A DNA stretch of 18,925 nucleotides from contig JBGUKB010000031.1 in the NCBI GenBank assembly GCA_045114235.1, forward strand, positions 1 through 18,925, in the 5' to 3' direction. The DNA is from UBA1732 sp045114235. GTDB taxonomy: Bacteria; Verrucomicrobiota; Lentisphaeria; Victivallales; UBA1829. The notes below the pieces were generated by a model. That model did not search any database and had not been told where the DNA came from. It saw nothing but the letters and a program-made list of their open reading frames with translations. Positions within the stretch are counted from its first letter, which is position 1. Every line of letters begins with the position of its first letter. Shown here piece after piece: positions 1-7,134 of this stretch. The translations under genes were made by a program, and so were the position numbers.

Positions 1-113
1 GCTCCCTGCTGGGGTTGCTGTTGTCTGGGACGCTGGCCCTGCTGAGCGAAGACTACGCCCATCGTCAGTGCGAACGTCGTCGTCAGACCGATGAAAGCTG
101 TTTTCGGCGACAT
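1..113 (-). CDS. Exported Gln-rich protein, N-terminal fragment (cut by window edge)
   Basis: Only the first 37 codons are in the window; the gene continues past position 1. The start ATG is at 111-113 (complement), with an AAAGGA ribosome binding site seven bases upstream. The reading begins MSPKTAFIGL, continues with a hydrophobic Thr/Leu/Val stretch and reaches a VFA-QQ boundary at about residue 23. That is a typical Sec signal peptide with an AxA-like cleavage site. The visible mature part is rich in Gln, Arg and Pro (QQGQRPRQQQPQQG), as in low-complexity linkers of periplasmic or surface proteins. Function cannot be told from this fragment. It lies downstream of tcdA on the same strand but has its own promoter-like sequence, so it is probably a separate transcription unit. 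Confidence 0.6.
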   Translation of the reverse strand, partial: MSPKTAFIGLTTTFALTMGVVFAQQGQRPRQQQPQQG

Positions 114-180
114 ACCGTCATCCTTTCTGAATTATGGTTGATGGAGTTGTTTGGAGAGTTTAAAACATGATTCTACCTGA

Positions 181-208
181 AACATAGCAGTATTTCCGGA
201 AAAATCAA
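181..208 (-). promoter_or_regulatory. Probable promoter of the exported Gln-rich protein
   Basis: Read on the minus strand, a -35 box TTGATT (203-208) is followed 16 bp later by TATGTT (181-186), which sits in an extended -10 context TGCTATGTT. It lies about 70 bp upstream of the start codon at 113. The surrounding 114-310 spacer is AT-rich with GGAAAAA-type runs. A 6-bp inverted repeat (AAGGAA/TTCCTT, 261-277) is also present but has no T-run. Confidence 0.35.
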
Positions 209-310
209 TCCGTTTTTCCGTCTTTTTCCGCTTTTTTCCATAGGAATACGCGCTCCGCGAAAGGAAACACGTTCCTTAACCATAAAAGGAATTCGGGAAA
301 CAAAGCAGGA

Positions 311-1036
311 TCAGCGGCTCAGGATCCGGTAGACCGCCGCAGCGCACTGAACGGCAAACGCCGCGGGCATGAACGACACCGTGCCGATCGGCGGGCGGCC
401 AGCCTCGTCAAGCTTCGGCTTGCGCGGCGTCTCCGTAGAATAGACCGCTGTCACGCCGTGCTCGAATCCGAGTTCGCGAAGTCCTTTCCGGACGAGTTTC
501 GCGAGCGGACACACGCTCGTTTCCGAGATGTCGCCGCAGCGGATCGCTCCGGGATCGGTGCGAAGTCCCGCGCCCATGGCGCTGACTACGGGGACGCCGC
601 GCCGGATGCACTCGGCGAGGAGCGCGATCTTCGACGGCACGGAGTCGATGGCGTCCAACACGCAGTCGTAACGCCCGGTATTGAGCACGCCGGGCATGTC
701 GTCCGGCGAAAGGAAACGCTCCATCACGGTCAGCTTGAGCTTGGGGTTGATATCCATGAGGCGGTCCGCCATGACGATCGCTTTCGACTGCCCGACCGTG
801 CTCGTGAGCGCGGGGATCTGACGATTGATGTTGGTCGGCTCCACCGCGTCGCCGTCCACGATCGTCATCGCGCCGACGCCCAGCCGCGCGACGAGTTCGG
901 CGGCAAGCCCCCCAACCCCGCCGAGGCCGACGCAAAGCACCTGCGAACGCCGGATCGTTTCGACAGTTTCGGGTGTTTCGAGCGCGAGCATGCGCCCCAG
1001 CCATTCCGGGGCGGGATCAAGGTCAGACGGGGTCAT
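311..1036 (-). CDS. tcdA: tRNA threonylcarbamoyladenosine dehydratase (TcdA/CsdL, ThiF/E1-like)
   Basis: A 241-residue member of the MoeB/ThiF/E1-like superfamily. TcdA uses ATP to cyclise t6A at position 37 of ANN-decoding tRNAs to ct6A in the cytosol. Visible signatures are the nucleotide-binding glycine loop GLGGVGG (residues 38-43), the acidic end of strand 2 with DGDAVEPTNINRQ (61-73), INPK (96-99), DAIDSV (128-133) and the TcdA-type C-terminal VYSTETPRKP (198-207). No ThiF/MoeB zinc CxxC pairs are seen, which favours TcdA. The reading frame stays open to 1159, but those extra codons only mirror tatD. The chosen ATG at 1036 has AAAGGA eight bases upstream and the family-like length (E. 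coli 268). It overlaps the end of the TatD gene by 14 bp, so it is probably translationally coupled as the last gene of the operon. Confidence 0.87.
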   Translation of the reverse strand: MTPSDLDPAPEWLGRMLALETPETVETIRRSQVLCVGLGGVGGLAAELVARLGVGAMTIVDGDAVEPTNINRQIPALTSTVGQSKAIVMADRLMDINPKLKLTVMERFLSPDDMPGVLNTGRYDCVLDAIDSVPSKIALLAECIRRGVPVVSAMGAGLRTDPGAIRCGDISETSVCPLAKLVRKGLRELGFEHGVTAVYSTETPRKPKLDEAGRPPIGTVSFMPAAFAVQCAAAVYRILSR

Positions 1037-1700
1037 GGCGGAATATCCTTTCGAAGTTGGCACGGACGGCGGAGGCGAATTCGGACGGCGGCAGCAGGTG
1101 CATCGCGGCGGCTTCGGACAAGATCTGCCCGAGAAGCTCCGGCGACTCGTCCGTCTCAAGCAGGATGCGGTCGAGCGGGATCTCCGCGAAATACTCCATG
1201 TTTCCGGCGTCGCGGAGCAGACCCGCGCCGAACGACAGCGTGCAGCCCGCGTCCAGCAGGTCGAACGCCTTGCGCTTCGTCCCGCGGAATCCGTGAATCA
1301 CCCAGTCGGACGCATCCAAAGCAAGCGAGGATTTGAGGCACAGGAGTTCAGGGAAACATCGCACGCAGTGAACGACCAGCGGCTTGCCGCGCCGGACGGA
1401 TTCCACGATCTGCGCCTCGAAGACCTTCATCTGAAGCGGCAGCGGAGCCTCCGAGGTGCGGTCGAGTCCGCATTCGCCGATGGCGAGACAGCGGGGCGAA
1501 TCGAACAGCGGAGCGAACGCGGCGAGTTCATATTTTCCGGCGTCCCAGGGATGGATCCCGGCGGAAAAGAAGAAATCTTCAGGAACGGGGTATGAGGGAT
1601 CGCCGACATTCCGCAGGCGGAACACGCCGTCATCCGCGCCGGGGATGCCGTGCGCGTGGGCGTCCGGGACGGAAAGCCCGTTCAACGGCGTACCGTTCAT
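1023..1700 (-). CDS. TatD-family metal-dependent hydrolase
   Basis: A 225-residue amidohydrolase-fold protein of the TatD DNase family; members are Mg2+/divalent-metal nucleases or phosphodiesterases. Family landmarks are present in order: metal-binding DAHAH (13-17), SAGIHPW (46-52), IGECGLD with Glu76, VVHCVR with His111, VIHGFRG with His136, SFGAGLL (156-162) and LLETDESP with Asp184. It is somewhat shorter than E. coli TatD (about 260 residues). The start ATG at 1698-1700 overlaps the upstream methyltransferase stop in an ATGA arrangement, and the 3' end overlaps tcdA. That places it inside one co-translated operon. TatD, YcfH and YjjV cannot be told apart from sequence alone, so no symbol is given. 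Confidence 0.85.
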   Translation of the reverse strand: MNGTPLNGLSVPDAHAHGIPGADDGVFRLRNVGDPSYPVPEDFFFSAGIHPWDAGKYELAAFAPLFDSPRCLAIGECGLDRTSEAPLPLQMKVFEAQIVESVRRGKPLVVHCVRCFPELLCLKSSLALDASDWVIHGFRGTKRKAFDLLDAGCTLSFGAGLLRDAGNMEYFAEIPLDRILLETDESPELLGQILSEAAAMHLLPPSEFASAVRANFERIFRHDPV

Positions 1701-2965
1701 TTGCCCCCGTTGCGGACGAAGAGCGCGGTGAAGGAGCAGTCGCAGTCTGCGTGGCAGGGCAGAGTCGTCAGCGTGCCATCCGTCTTAGTGCCGTCGTGCG
1801 GATTCTTGAACGGCTTGAGCTTGAAATCCGGGCGCGCCTGCAGGAAACGCTTCACCACGCCCATGTTTTCGATGTCGAAGACAGAGCAGGTGCCGTAGAC
1901 GAGTTTGCCGCCGGGCCGGACCGTGTTCGCCGCCTTGTCCAGGATCGCGAACTGCGTTCTGGCGAGTTTCGGAAGCTCCTCCTGCTTGAAGATCCAGCGC
2001 ATTTCGGGATTCCGGCGCCAGCGTCCCGAGGCGGAACACGGCGCATCGACCAGCACGCCGTCGTATTCGTGCAGCGAACCGTTCAGCGGAGTTGTTATCA
2101 CGATATTGCGGAGCTTTGCGGCCAGCATACGTTTTTTCAGCTGTTCCAGCACGTCCTGGCGAATATCGGAAGCGAAAACATGCACTTTCCTGCCGCCCAG
2201 AGATGCGAGCTGGAGCGCCTTGCCCCCGGCGCCGCAGCAGCAGTCCCACCATTTTTCCTTCGGCTGGGGATCCGCGGGCCACACGATGCACTGGGACGAG
2301 AAATCCTGCACCTCGAAGTTTCCGGGGAGGCCCTTCACTTTGTCGGGATGCGCATGCGGCGTTTTCACGCGCACGGCGTCCACAAGCACCTCGGAGCCGC
2401 GTTCCGCCTGAATATCCTGCGCGGCAAGGCGGCGGATCAGGTCGTTCGCCGTGATATTCTGCGCACGGAGCCACAGGGGGGAATGGGAGGCTAGGCCTTC
2501 CAGCCACGCCTGACGGCTCTGTTCCGGCACTTCGTCCGGCATCCACTCGGGGACCAGGTCGTACACGTCCAGTTCCACGTCGTTGTTCGTCACAGTGCGG
2601 ATGCGTTCGAAGGGGTCCTTCATCGCCGCCAGCACGTCCGGCGCCACGTCGCACCAGAACGGGAACACGGGGCAGGACGGATCGTCGGCGGCAAGCGCCG
2701 CGGAGAGCGCCGGACCGGGGATGTTTTCATGGTCGATGTCGAACAGTTTTTCGAGGACGCCCTTCCAGCGGAAGAACGCGAAAACGCTACTCGTGATGGC
2801 GTGCCTGTCGCGCGAGCCGTACTTATGGTTGAGGCGGAAGAACTCGGACAGGAATTTATCCGCAGGCAAACCTTTTTCTTCAAGGTCCTTCCAGACGAGG
2901 CGGGTCACGTCCTGGCATGCGGTCGCCAGCGTCTTCAGTTTGTTTCCGGCCAATCCTTCCAGCAT
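1697..2965 (-). CDS. RsmB/NOP-family rRNA (cytosine-5) methyltransferase
   Basis: A 422-residue SAM-dependent RNA m5C methyltransferase. The C-terminal half carries all catalytic motifs: SAM-binding DCCCGAGGKA (241-250), motif II Asp267 in SDIRQD, motif IV VDAPCSASG (306-314) with Cys310 that helps release the product, and motif VI YGTCSVFD with Cys360 as the likely nucleophile. PGGKLVY and the terminal DCDCSFTALFVR are also typical. The N-terminal part (1-150) is helical, and I cannot assign it firmly to the NusB-like domain of true RsmB. The probable substrate is 16S rRNA, but RsmB and RsmF cannot be separated here. The start at 2965 has AAGGAAAGG nine bases upstream. It lies 23 bp after ispF and overlaps the TatD gene start by 4 bp. 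Confidence 0.85.
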   Translation of the reverse strand: MLEGLAGNKLKTLATACQDVTRLVWKDLEEKGLPADKFLSEFFRLNHKYGSRDRHAITSSVFAFFRWKGVLEKLFDIDHENIPGPALSAALAADDPSCPVFPFWCDVAPDVLAAMKDPFERIRTVTNNDVELDVYDLVPEWMPDEVPEQSRQAWLEGLASHSPLWLRAQNITANDLIRRLAAQDIQAERGSEVLVDAVRVKTPHAHPDKVKGLPGNFEVQDFSSQCIVWPADPQPKEKWWDCCCGAGGKALQLASLGGRKVHVFASDIRQDVLEQLKKRMLAAKLRNIVITTPLNGSLHEYDGVLVDAPCSASGRWRRNPEMRWIFKQEELPKLARTQFAILDKAANTVRPGGKLVYGTCSVFDIENMGVVKRFLQARPDFKLKPFKNPHDGTKTDGTLTTLPCHADCDCSFTALFVRNGGK

Positions 2966-2988
2966 AACGGCGGACCTTTCCTTTTAAA

Positions 2989-3480
2989 TCAGTTTTCTTC
3001 CTTCGGGAAGAGGATCACGGCGGCGTGCGCCTCGATCGCCTGGCAGTGCCCGACGGAATCCAGCCCTTCGGCGGTCTTCGCCTTGATGGAGACATGGTCG
3101 GCGCCGATGCCGAGGACCGCAGCCAGGGCTTCCCGCATCTTCGGGACATACGGGGCGAGCTTCGGTTTCTGCGCGATGATCGTGATGTCGGCGTTGCCGA
3201 TCCGCCACCCCTGGAATTCAGGCAGGGAGAGCGTCTTTTTGAGCAAGGTTTCGCCGGATACGCCGAGGTACTGCGGATCGTCGTCCGGGTAATGCTGCCC
3301 GATGTCGCCGAGCGCGAGCGCGCCGAGCATGGCGTCGATCAGGGCATGGACCGGTGCGTCGGCGTCGCTGTGTCCGTCGAGTCCGGTCTCGTTCGGGATA
3401 TGGCAGGTGCAGAGCATCAAATCGCGTTCCGGCGCCATACGGTGAACGTCGTAGCCGATTCCGATTCGCATGTCTTTCAT
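2989..3480 (-). CDS. ispF: 2-C-methyl-D-erythritol 2,4-cyclodiphosphate synthase
   Basis: A 163-residue IspF, a trimeric cytosolic zinc enzyme of the MEP isoprenoid pathway that cyclises CDP-ME 2-phosphate to MEcPP with loss of CMP. The sequence shows the metal ligands in GYDVHR (Asp11, His13) and His45 in the block GHSDADAPVHA (36-46). It also shows DIGQHYPD (59-66) and the C-terminal KAKTAEGL (133-140), equivalent to the conserved KATT-E-L motif. Length matches the family (about 157-165). The ATG at 3480 was chosen because AAGGAG lies about 11 bases upstream; a second ATG at 3471 has no better site. No ispD is next to it, so the usual ispDF pairing is absent here. It sits 40 bp behind the PpiD-like gene in the same operon. 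Confidence 0.93.
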   Translation of the reverse strand: MKDMRIGIGYDVHRMAPERDLMLCTCHIPNETGLDGHSDADAPVHALIDAMLGALALGDIGQHYPDDDPQYLGVSGETLLKKTLSLPEFQGWRIGNADITIIAQKPKLAPYVPKMREALAAVLGIGADHVSIKAKTAEGLDSVGHCQAIEAHAAVILFPKEEN

Positions 3481-3520
3481 GGGATCCGTGTCTCCTTCGC
3501 TTCTGCGGGAAAAAGTTGGA

Positions 3521-5173
3521 TTATTCCTGGTTCCGTCCGCGGTTGACGACCGAAGCGGAGGAAAACACCCAGGACTGAAGTCCGCGGCTCACGACTTCCT
3601 GCTTGCGGTATTTCAGCTCGCGGACAAGCGTTTCCTTCTTTTCCGCGATCTCCTCCGCCGTGGCGGGCGTATGGGCGGACACGAAGGCGAACGCGGGGAA
3701 TCCGAACTGCCGGTCGGGGGAGGAAAGCTTGCCGGCGTCGGTGGTGAGGATCTCGTTCATGCACGGCAGGTACGGATTGCCTTCGATGTCGTAGCGGGTC
3801 TTCGTGACTTCGGCATGCCAGGTGCCTTTCAGGGATTTCACAAGCTCTTCGATCTCCGCGGAGGCGTCCTTCAGTTCCAGCGCCTTCAGCGCGAGCTGGG
3901 AGGCGGCTTCTTCCGCCAGGGCGTATTCGCGCTGGGAGGTGAGGCGTTTCCGCGCGACGTCCTTCACGTCGTCGAACGGCTGGACCACGGACGGGCGGCG
4001 GGCGGTCATCAGGAACATGGACACGCCGTGTTCGCCGGTCAGCAGGTTGGTGTAGGAGCCGACGTTCTTCAGGATCGTGACGGCATTGACGAGCTGGCCG
4101 TCGATGTGGAGTTCCTCGTCCGCCGACGTCTTGGAGGTGAGGTTCTTGATTTCGGAAATCTTCAGCCCGGCCTTTTCCGCCTCGTCGCGGAAGAGCTTCT
4201 GCGGATCGGCAAGGAAGGCGTCCTTGTCTTCGCGGATGGCTTCGCGGAACGACTTGTTGAAGGCGCGCGCCTTCGCTTCCGCTTCGTCGCGTTCGACCGT
4301 GACCTCAAGCTCCTTGCGGATGTCCTCCTTCGCCTCGTCGAACGTCTTTTCCGTGCCGTCGTCCTTGACGAAGAGAGCTTTCCGGAGCTCGTAGTAATCC
4401 TTCAGCTGTTCCTCGGTCACCTCGTTCTTCTTCACCGTGTATTCGGCGAACGCGAGCAGTCCGTCGGATTCCGGCTCGCTCATAAAGAGGCTCGGATTGG
4501 CCGCGTAGAAATCCTGGATCTCGGCGTCTTCGAGCTTCACCTGGTCCTCGAACGACTCGGGGTCGAACGTGACCATGTGGTACGTGATCTTCTGAAGCAG
4601 GGATTCGATGCCGGTTTCCGCCTCGCCGTCCGACACGATCACGTTCGCGGCCGTCAGCATCGGCACCTTTTCCATGCGGATCATGGAGCGGATCGCCTCT
4701 TCGAGGTCGGAGAAGCCGAGGCCCGCGGGCGCGAGGCATTCGTTTTTGTACTTGGTGTAAAGCTCCTGAGAGAACTTGCCGTCCTTCTGGAACGCCGGCA
4801 GGGCATGGATCACGTCCGCGACTTCCTTGTCGCTGGCCTGGATGTTCAGGACGTCGGCGGCCTTCAGCATGAGCGCGGCCTGGAACGAGGCGTCCTCGTC
4901 CAGCGACTGCACGCGCTGGGGAGACAGTCCGTAGGATGCGCCCCTGACCAGGGAAGCGACCTGGCGGGCTTCGCCCACATCGCCGTAGGTGACTTTATGC
5001 CCGAGCACGGATCCGTACTGGGAGCCCATGCCGACGTTTCCGCCGAACAGCAGCGATCCGTCCACGCCCGGCGTGAAGAACCAAACGAAGGAGACGATGA
5101 CGACTCCGGTAAAAATGGCAAATGTGACTTTTCCGTGCTTCACCAGCACGTTGTTCATTTTCTGAATGATCAT
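3521..5173 (-). CDS. Membrane-anchored SurA_N/PpiD-like chaperone protein
   Basis: A 550-residue protein with a short cytoplasmic N-terminus, one membrane helix (about 16-33) and a large periplasmic part, the topology of PpiD. Residues about 50-180 look like the SurA/PpiD N-terminal chaperone domain: a GHKVTYGD segment, then PAFQKDGKFSQELY and a GFSDLEEAIRSMI helix. PpiD normally has a parvulin prolyl isomerase domain in the middle. Here the matching region (about 230-330) is a charged, helix-rich Glu/Lys stretch, and I see no parvulin-like histidine/cysteine motifs. It may therefore be a chaperone only. The ATG at 5173 has GAGGT about 10 bases upstream; ATG 5158 is an alternative start. It is the first gene of the five-gene minus-strand operon. 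Confidence 0.75.
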   Translation of the reverse strand: MIIQKMNNVLVKHGKVTFAIFTGVVIVSFVWFFTPGVDGSLLFGGNVGMGSQYGSVLGHKVTYGDVGEARQVASLVRGASYGLSPQRVQSLDEDASFQAALMLKAADVLNIQASDKEVADVIHALPAFQKDGKFSQELYTKYKNECLAPAGLGFSDLEEAIRSMIRMEKVPMLTAANVIVSDGEAETGIESLLQKITYHMVTFDPESFEDQVKLEDAEIQDFYAANPSLFMSEPESDGLLAFAEYTVKKNEVTEEQLKDYYELRKALFVKDDGTEKTFDEAKEDIRKELEVTVERDEAEAKARAFNKSFREAIREDKDAFLADPQKLFRDEAEKAGLKISEIKNLTSKTSADEELHIDGQLVNAVTILKNVGSYTNLLTGEHGVSMFLMTARRPSVVQPFDDVKDVARKRLTSQREYALAEEAASQLALKALELKDASAEIEELVKSLKGTWHAEVTKTRYDIEGNPYLPCMNEILTTDAGKLSSPDRQFGFPAFAFVSAHTPATAEEIAEKKETLVRELKYRKQEVVSRGLQSWVFSSASVVNRGRNQE

Positions 5174-5228
5174 GGGTTGCTTGACCTCTATTGGTGCAAA
5201 TTTGTTTCAGATGAAAATACAAAACATT

Positions 5229-5256
5229 AATTTAATGCCAAATCACGAAAAGTCAA
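5229..5256 (-). promoter_or_regulatory. Probable promoter of the ppiD-like/ispF/rsmB/tatD/tcdA operon
   Basis: On the minus strand, -35 TTGACT (5251-5256) and -10 TAAATT (5229-5234) are separated by 16 bp. The implied 5' leader is about 48 bases before the start at 5173. It is the only good promoter-like pair upstream of the five co-directional genes, whose gaps are all 40 bp or less. Confidence 0.5.
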
Positions 5257-5287
5257 GGTCGCCCCTTGCAAAAGTCGGGGAAATGTC

Positions 5288-5302
5288 CGCGAATTGTTCG
5301 CG
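5288..5302. promoter_or_regulatory. Perfect inverted repeat between the divergent promoters (possible operator)
   Basis: CGCGAA-TTG-TTCGCG is a perfect 6-bp inverted repeat with a 3-base centre, between the minus-strand promoter at 5229-5256 and the plus-strand promoter at 5428-5455. The rest of the 5174-5502 spacer holds T-runs (near 5340 and 5390) and short GC-rich repeats but no gene that I can support. A regulatory role is inference from position and symmetry only. Confidence 0.25.
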
Positions 5303-5427
5303 AATAGCGCGTCTTCCGGCAAACCGAAGGGACGGCCTGTTTTTTTCCGGCACGACGGCAGGCAATCTGAATGGACGGAAAAAGCCCGTTTTTTTCAGGC
5401 GGAAATGGACAAGTTTTCCGTTTTCGC

Positions 5428-5455
5428 TTGACTTTTTTTTTCTGTGTTGTATAAT
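5428..5455 (+). promoter_or_regulatory. Strong sigma70-type promoter of the ankyrin gene
   Basis: A -35 box TTGACT (5428-5433) and a perfect -10 box TATAAT (5450-5455) are separated by 16 bp, followed by an AT-rich start region. The implied leader is about 40 bases before the ATG at 5503. This is one of the two clearest promoters in the window. Confidence 0.7.
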
Positions 5456-5502
5456 ATATAAAAACTTTTTTTGAGATCGATATCCTTTCCGGAGTGTCTG
5501 TC

Positions 5503-6888
5503 ATGTCCAAAGCGTTCCTTTCTCTCTGCATCCTTTTCTCCGCGGCCATACTCTTCGCGGCACAGCCCCTGCCGACCACGGCGCAGGCCCGGTTCGACAA
5601 ACTTGCCGGACACAGCACATTCGGCGAACCGGAATTGCTGGAACTTCTTACCATCATGGTCGCGGAAAAGGAATCCGGCGAAAAGACCGACTGCACGTTC
5701 TGTCCCGACGCGCTCACATGGTATCTTGCCTCGAACGGTTTTTTCGACGAGGCGACCTGGCTGTTCGACCACAATGCCGACTTCGGCATCAGGGACAAGG
5801 ACGGCATGACGCTCCTCCATCTGGCCTGCCGCGGCGGACACAAGGAATTCGCCGAACAGCTCCTTCAGCGCGGCGCCGAAATCAACCTGCCCGACAATGA
5901 AGGCCGTACCGCCATCCATTACGCCGCAATAAGCGGCAACGAGAAACTGGTCGAATCGCTGCTCCAGCGCGGCGCCGACCCGAACAAACTGACGAAAAAG
6001 AAGGAAACACCGCTCCATTTCGCGGCGAAATATGCCGGGGTGGAGGAAGTCACGTTCCTGGTCGAACACGGCGCCTCCATCAAAGCCATCAACTGGTCGC
6101 TTGTGGAGTCCCTGAAAGAACAGCGGCGCCGTCAGGACAAGCTCTATTACGACTCCGACGAGGAACATATCATCGCGCTGAAAAACGCCCTCGGCCTGAA
6201 AACTCCGGAAGCGCTTCAATATATCGGAAACGAGGAAGATGAGGAAGACGAGGAAGACGAGGAAGACGACGGCGGCGAACGTTATGCGGATGCAAACTAC
6301 GACTCCGGCGATGTTTCCAGCAAAAAAAAAGAAAAAAAAGAAATTCTCAATGACCTTGAACATATCCCCGTCGAACTCCTTCCCAGAGACGTCAACGACG
6401 CCGCGAACTCGGACGGAATGACCGCGCTGCATTTCGCCGCGCAAAACGGCGATACCGCTGTCGTGCGTTTCCTGATCGAACACGGCGCGGACATCAAGGC
6501 ACAGGATACTCTTTTCAGCAGATCCGTGATTCATTTTGCTGCCGAAAACGGCAACCTTGACACCATCAAGTATCTTGCGGAAAAGGGCGCCAATCTGCTG
6601 GACAAGGACGACTTCGGCGCGACCGCCATGCACTATGCGGCAAGAAGCAATAAGCTGGATGTCTTAAAATACCTCGTCGACAAGAAAGTGAGCTATACCG
6701 ACAGGGACAACCGCGGCTGGACGGCCATGCACTATGCGGCATCCGGCGGCAGTATCGAGACCGTCGAGTATCTCCTCTCGAAGGGGCTCAATATCAACGA
6801 GCTGAACGAGACCGGCCGCACGCCGCTTTTCTTCGTCAGAGATTACCGGGATCTCCGTAAATTCATGATTTCCAAAGGCGCGAAGTAA
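5503..6888 (+). CDS. Exported ankyrin-repeat protein with acidic linker
   Basis: A 461-residue protein with a signal peptide (basic MSK start, hydrophobic core to about residue 20, FAA-Q cleavage region) and then ankyrin-like repeats. Repeats lie at about 67-97, 99-131, 132-164 and 166-197, then 303-335, 337-369, 370-402, 403-435 and 436-460. Typical cores are GMTLLHLACRGG, GRTAIHYAAISGN, GMTALHFAAQNGD and GWTAMHYAASGGS. The two blocks are split by a 100-residue charged linker holding an EED repeat (244-255) and a KKKEKKE cluster. Ankyrin repeats bind proteins; the partner is unknown, and location is periplasmic or extracellular. ATG 5503 has GGAG eight bases upstream; an in-frame GTG at 5494 lies on that site and is unlikely. 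It stands alone behind a strong promoter. Confidence 0.85.
   Translation: MSKAFLSLCILFSAAILFAAQPLPTTAQARFDKLAGHSTFGEPELLELLTIMVAEKESGEKTDCTFCPDALTWYLASNGFFDEATWLFDHNADFGIRDKDGMTLLHLACRGGHKEFAEQLLQRGAEINLPDNEGRTAIHYAAISGNEKLVESLLQRGADPNKLTKKKETPLHFAAKYAGVEEVTFLVEHGASIKAINWSLVESLKEQRRRQDKLYYDSDEEHIIALKNALGLKTPEALQYIGNEEDEEDEEDEEDDGGERYADANYDSGDVSSKKKEKKEILNDLEHIPVELLPRDVNDAANSDGMTALHFAAQNGDTAVVRFLIEHGADIKAQDTLFSRSVIHFAAENGNLDTIKYLAEKGANLLDKDDFGATAMHYAARSNKLDVLKYLVDKKVSYTDRDNRGWTAMHYAASGGSIETVEYLLSKGLNINELNETGRTPLFFVRDYRDLRKFMISKGAK
6232..6267 (+). repeat. Four tandem copies of a 9-bp repeat (GAGGAAGAY) within the ankyrin gene
   Basis: GAGGAAGAT followed by three exact copies of GAGGAAGAC, each encoding Glu-Glu-Asp. 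The unit is in frame, so copy-number change would lengthen or shorten the acidic linker without breaking the gene. Confidence 0.85.
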
Positions 6889-6903
6889 CCGTTGCAGCAA
6901 CGG
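6889..6903 (+). other. Hairpin directly after the ankyrin gene stop
   Basis: CCGTTG-CAG-CAACGG forms a perfect 6-bp stem starting at the base after the stop codon. It lacks a following T-run, so it is not a standard intrinsic terminator. It may protect the mRNA end or help a Rho-type stop. Confidence 0.3.
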
Positions 6904-6998
6904 ATCGTCGCAGCCGGAACCGTTCGGGAGTCTGAAAAACGGTCGGATTTTCCGGGGTGGATTGCTTTGGACCAAAGTTGCCCGCCGCGTTTTTTCGT

Positions 6999-7023
6999 CC
7001 CGTCTTTTTTCGAAAAAAACGGG
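6999..7023. other. Long A/T-stem hairpin upstream of the rdgC-like gene
   Basis: CCCGT, a bulged C, six T, CG, then A-run and ACGGG fold back on each other (6999-7023). Just upstream, CTTTGG-A-CCAAAG (6965-6977) is another near-perfect palindrome. No T-tract follows on the plus strand. This could be a transcription barrier between the ankyrin and rdgC-like genes or a regulatory structure. Confidence 0.3.
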
Positions 7024-7031
7024 TCCGGCAC

Positions 7032-7060
7032 TTGCGAAAAAAGCCATTCCGTGATACAGT
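7032..7060 (+). promoter_or_regulatory. Possible promoter of the rdgC-like gene
   Basis: TTGCGA (7032-7037) and TACAGT (7055-7060) are separated by 17 bp, about 75 bases before the ATG at 7135. Each box matches consensus at four of six positions, so this is a moderate candidate. Confidence 0.35.
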
Positions 7061-7134
7061 AATTATCTCATTTTCACCCGCCACGGCGCGGCTTTTCCTT
7101 TTCACGCCCGCCGATCAGATTGAAAGGATACATC

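Noticed and set aside
261..277. AAGGAA/TTCCTT hairpin as terminator of the tcdA operon
   Set aside because: Only six mostly A/T pairs and no T-run on the minus strand.
3470..5230. 586-codon plus-strand open frame
   Set aside because: It lies opposite the PpiD-like gene, is rich in Arg/His/Gly/Val with no recognisable domain, and arises from GC-rich codon bias.
6232..6267. Short tandem repeats as a CRISPR array
   Set aside because: The 9-bp units are contiguous, without spacers, and encode an in-frame EED linker.
5395..6633. 412-codon minus-strand frame with a Phe-run
   Set aside because: Antisense to the ankyrin gene; the Phe-run is the complement of the A-runs.
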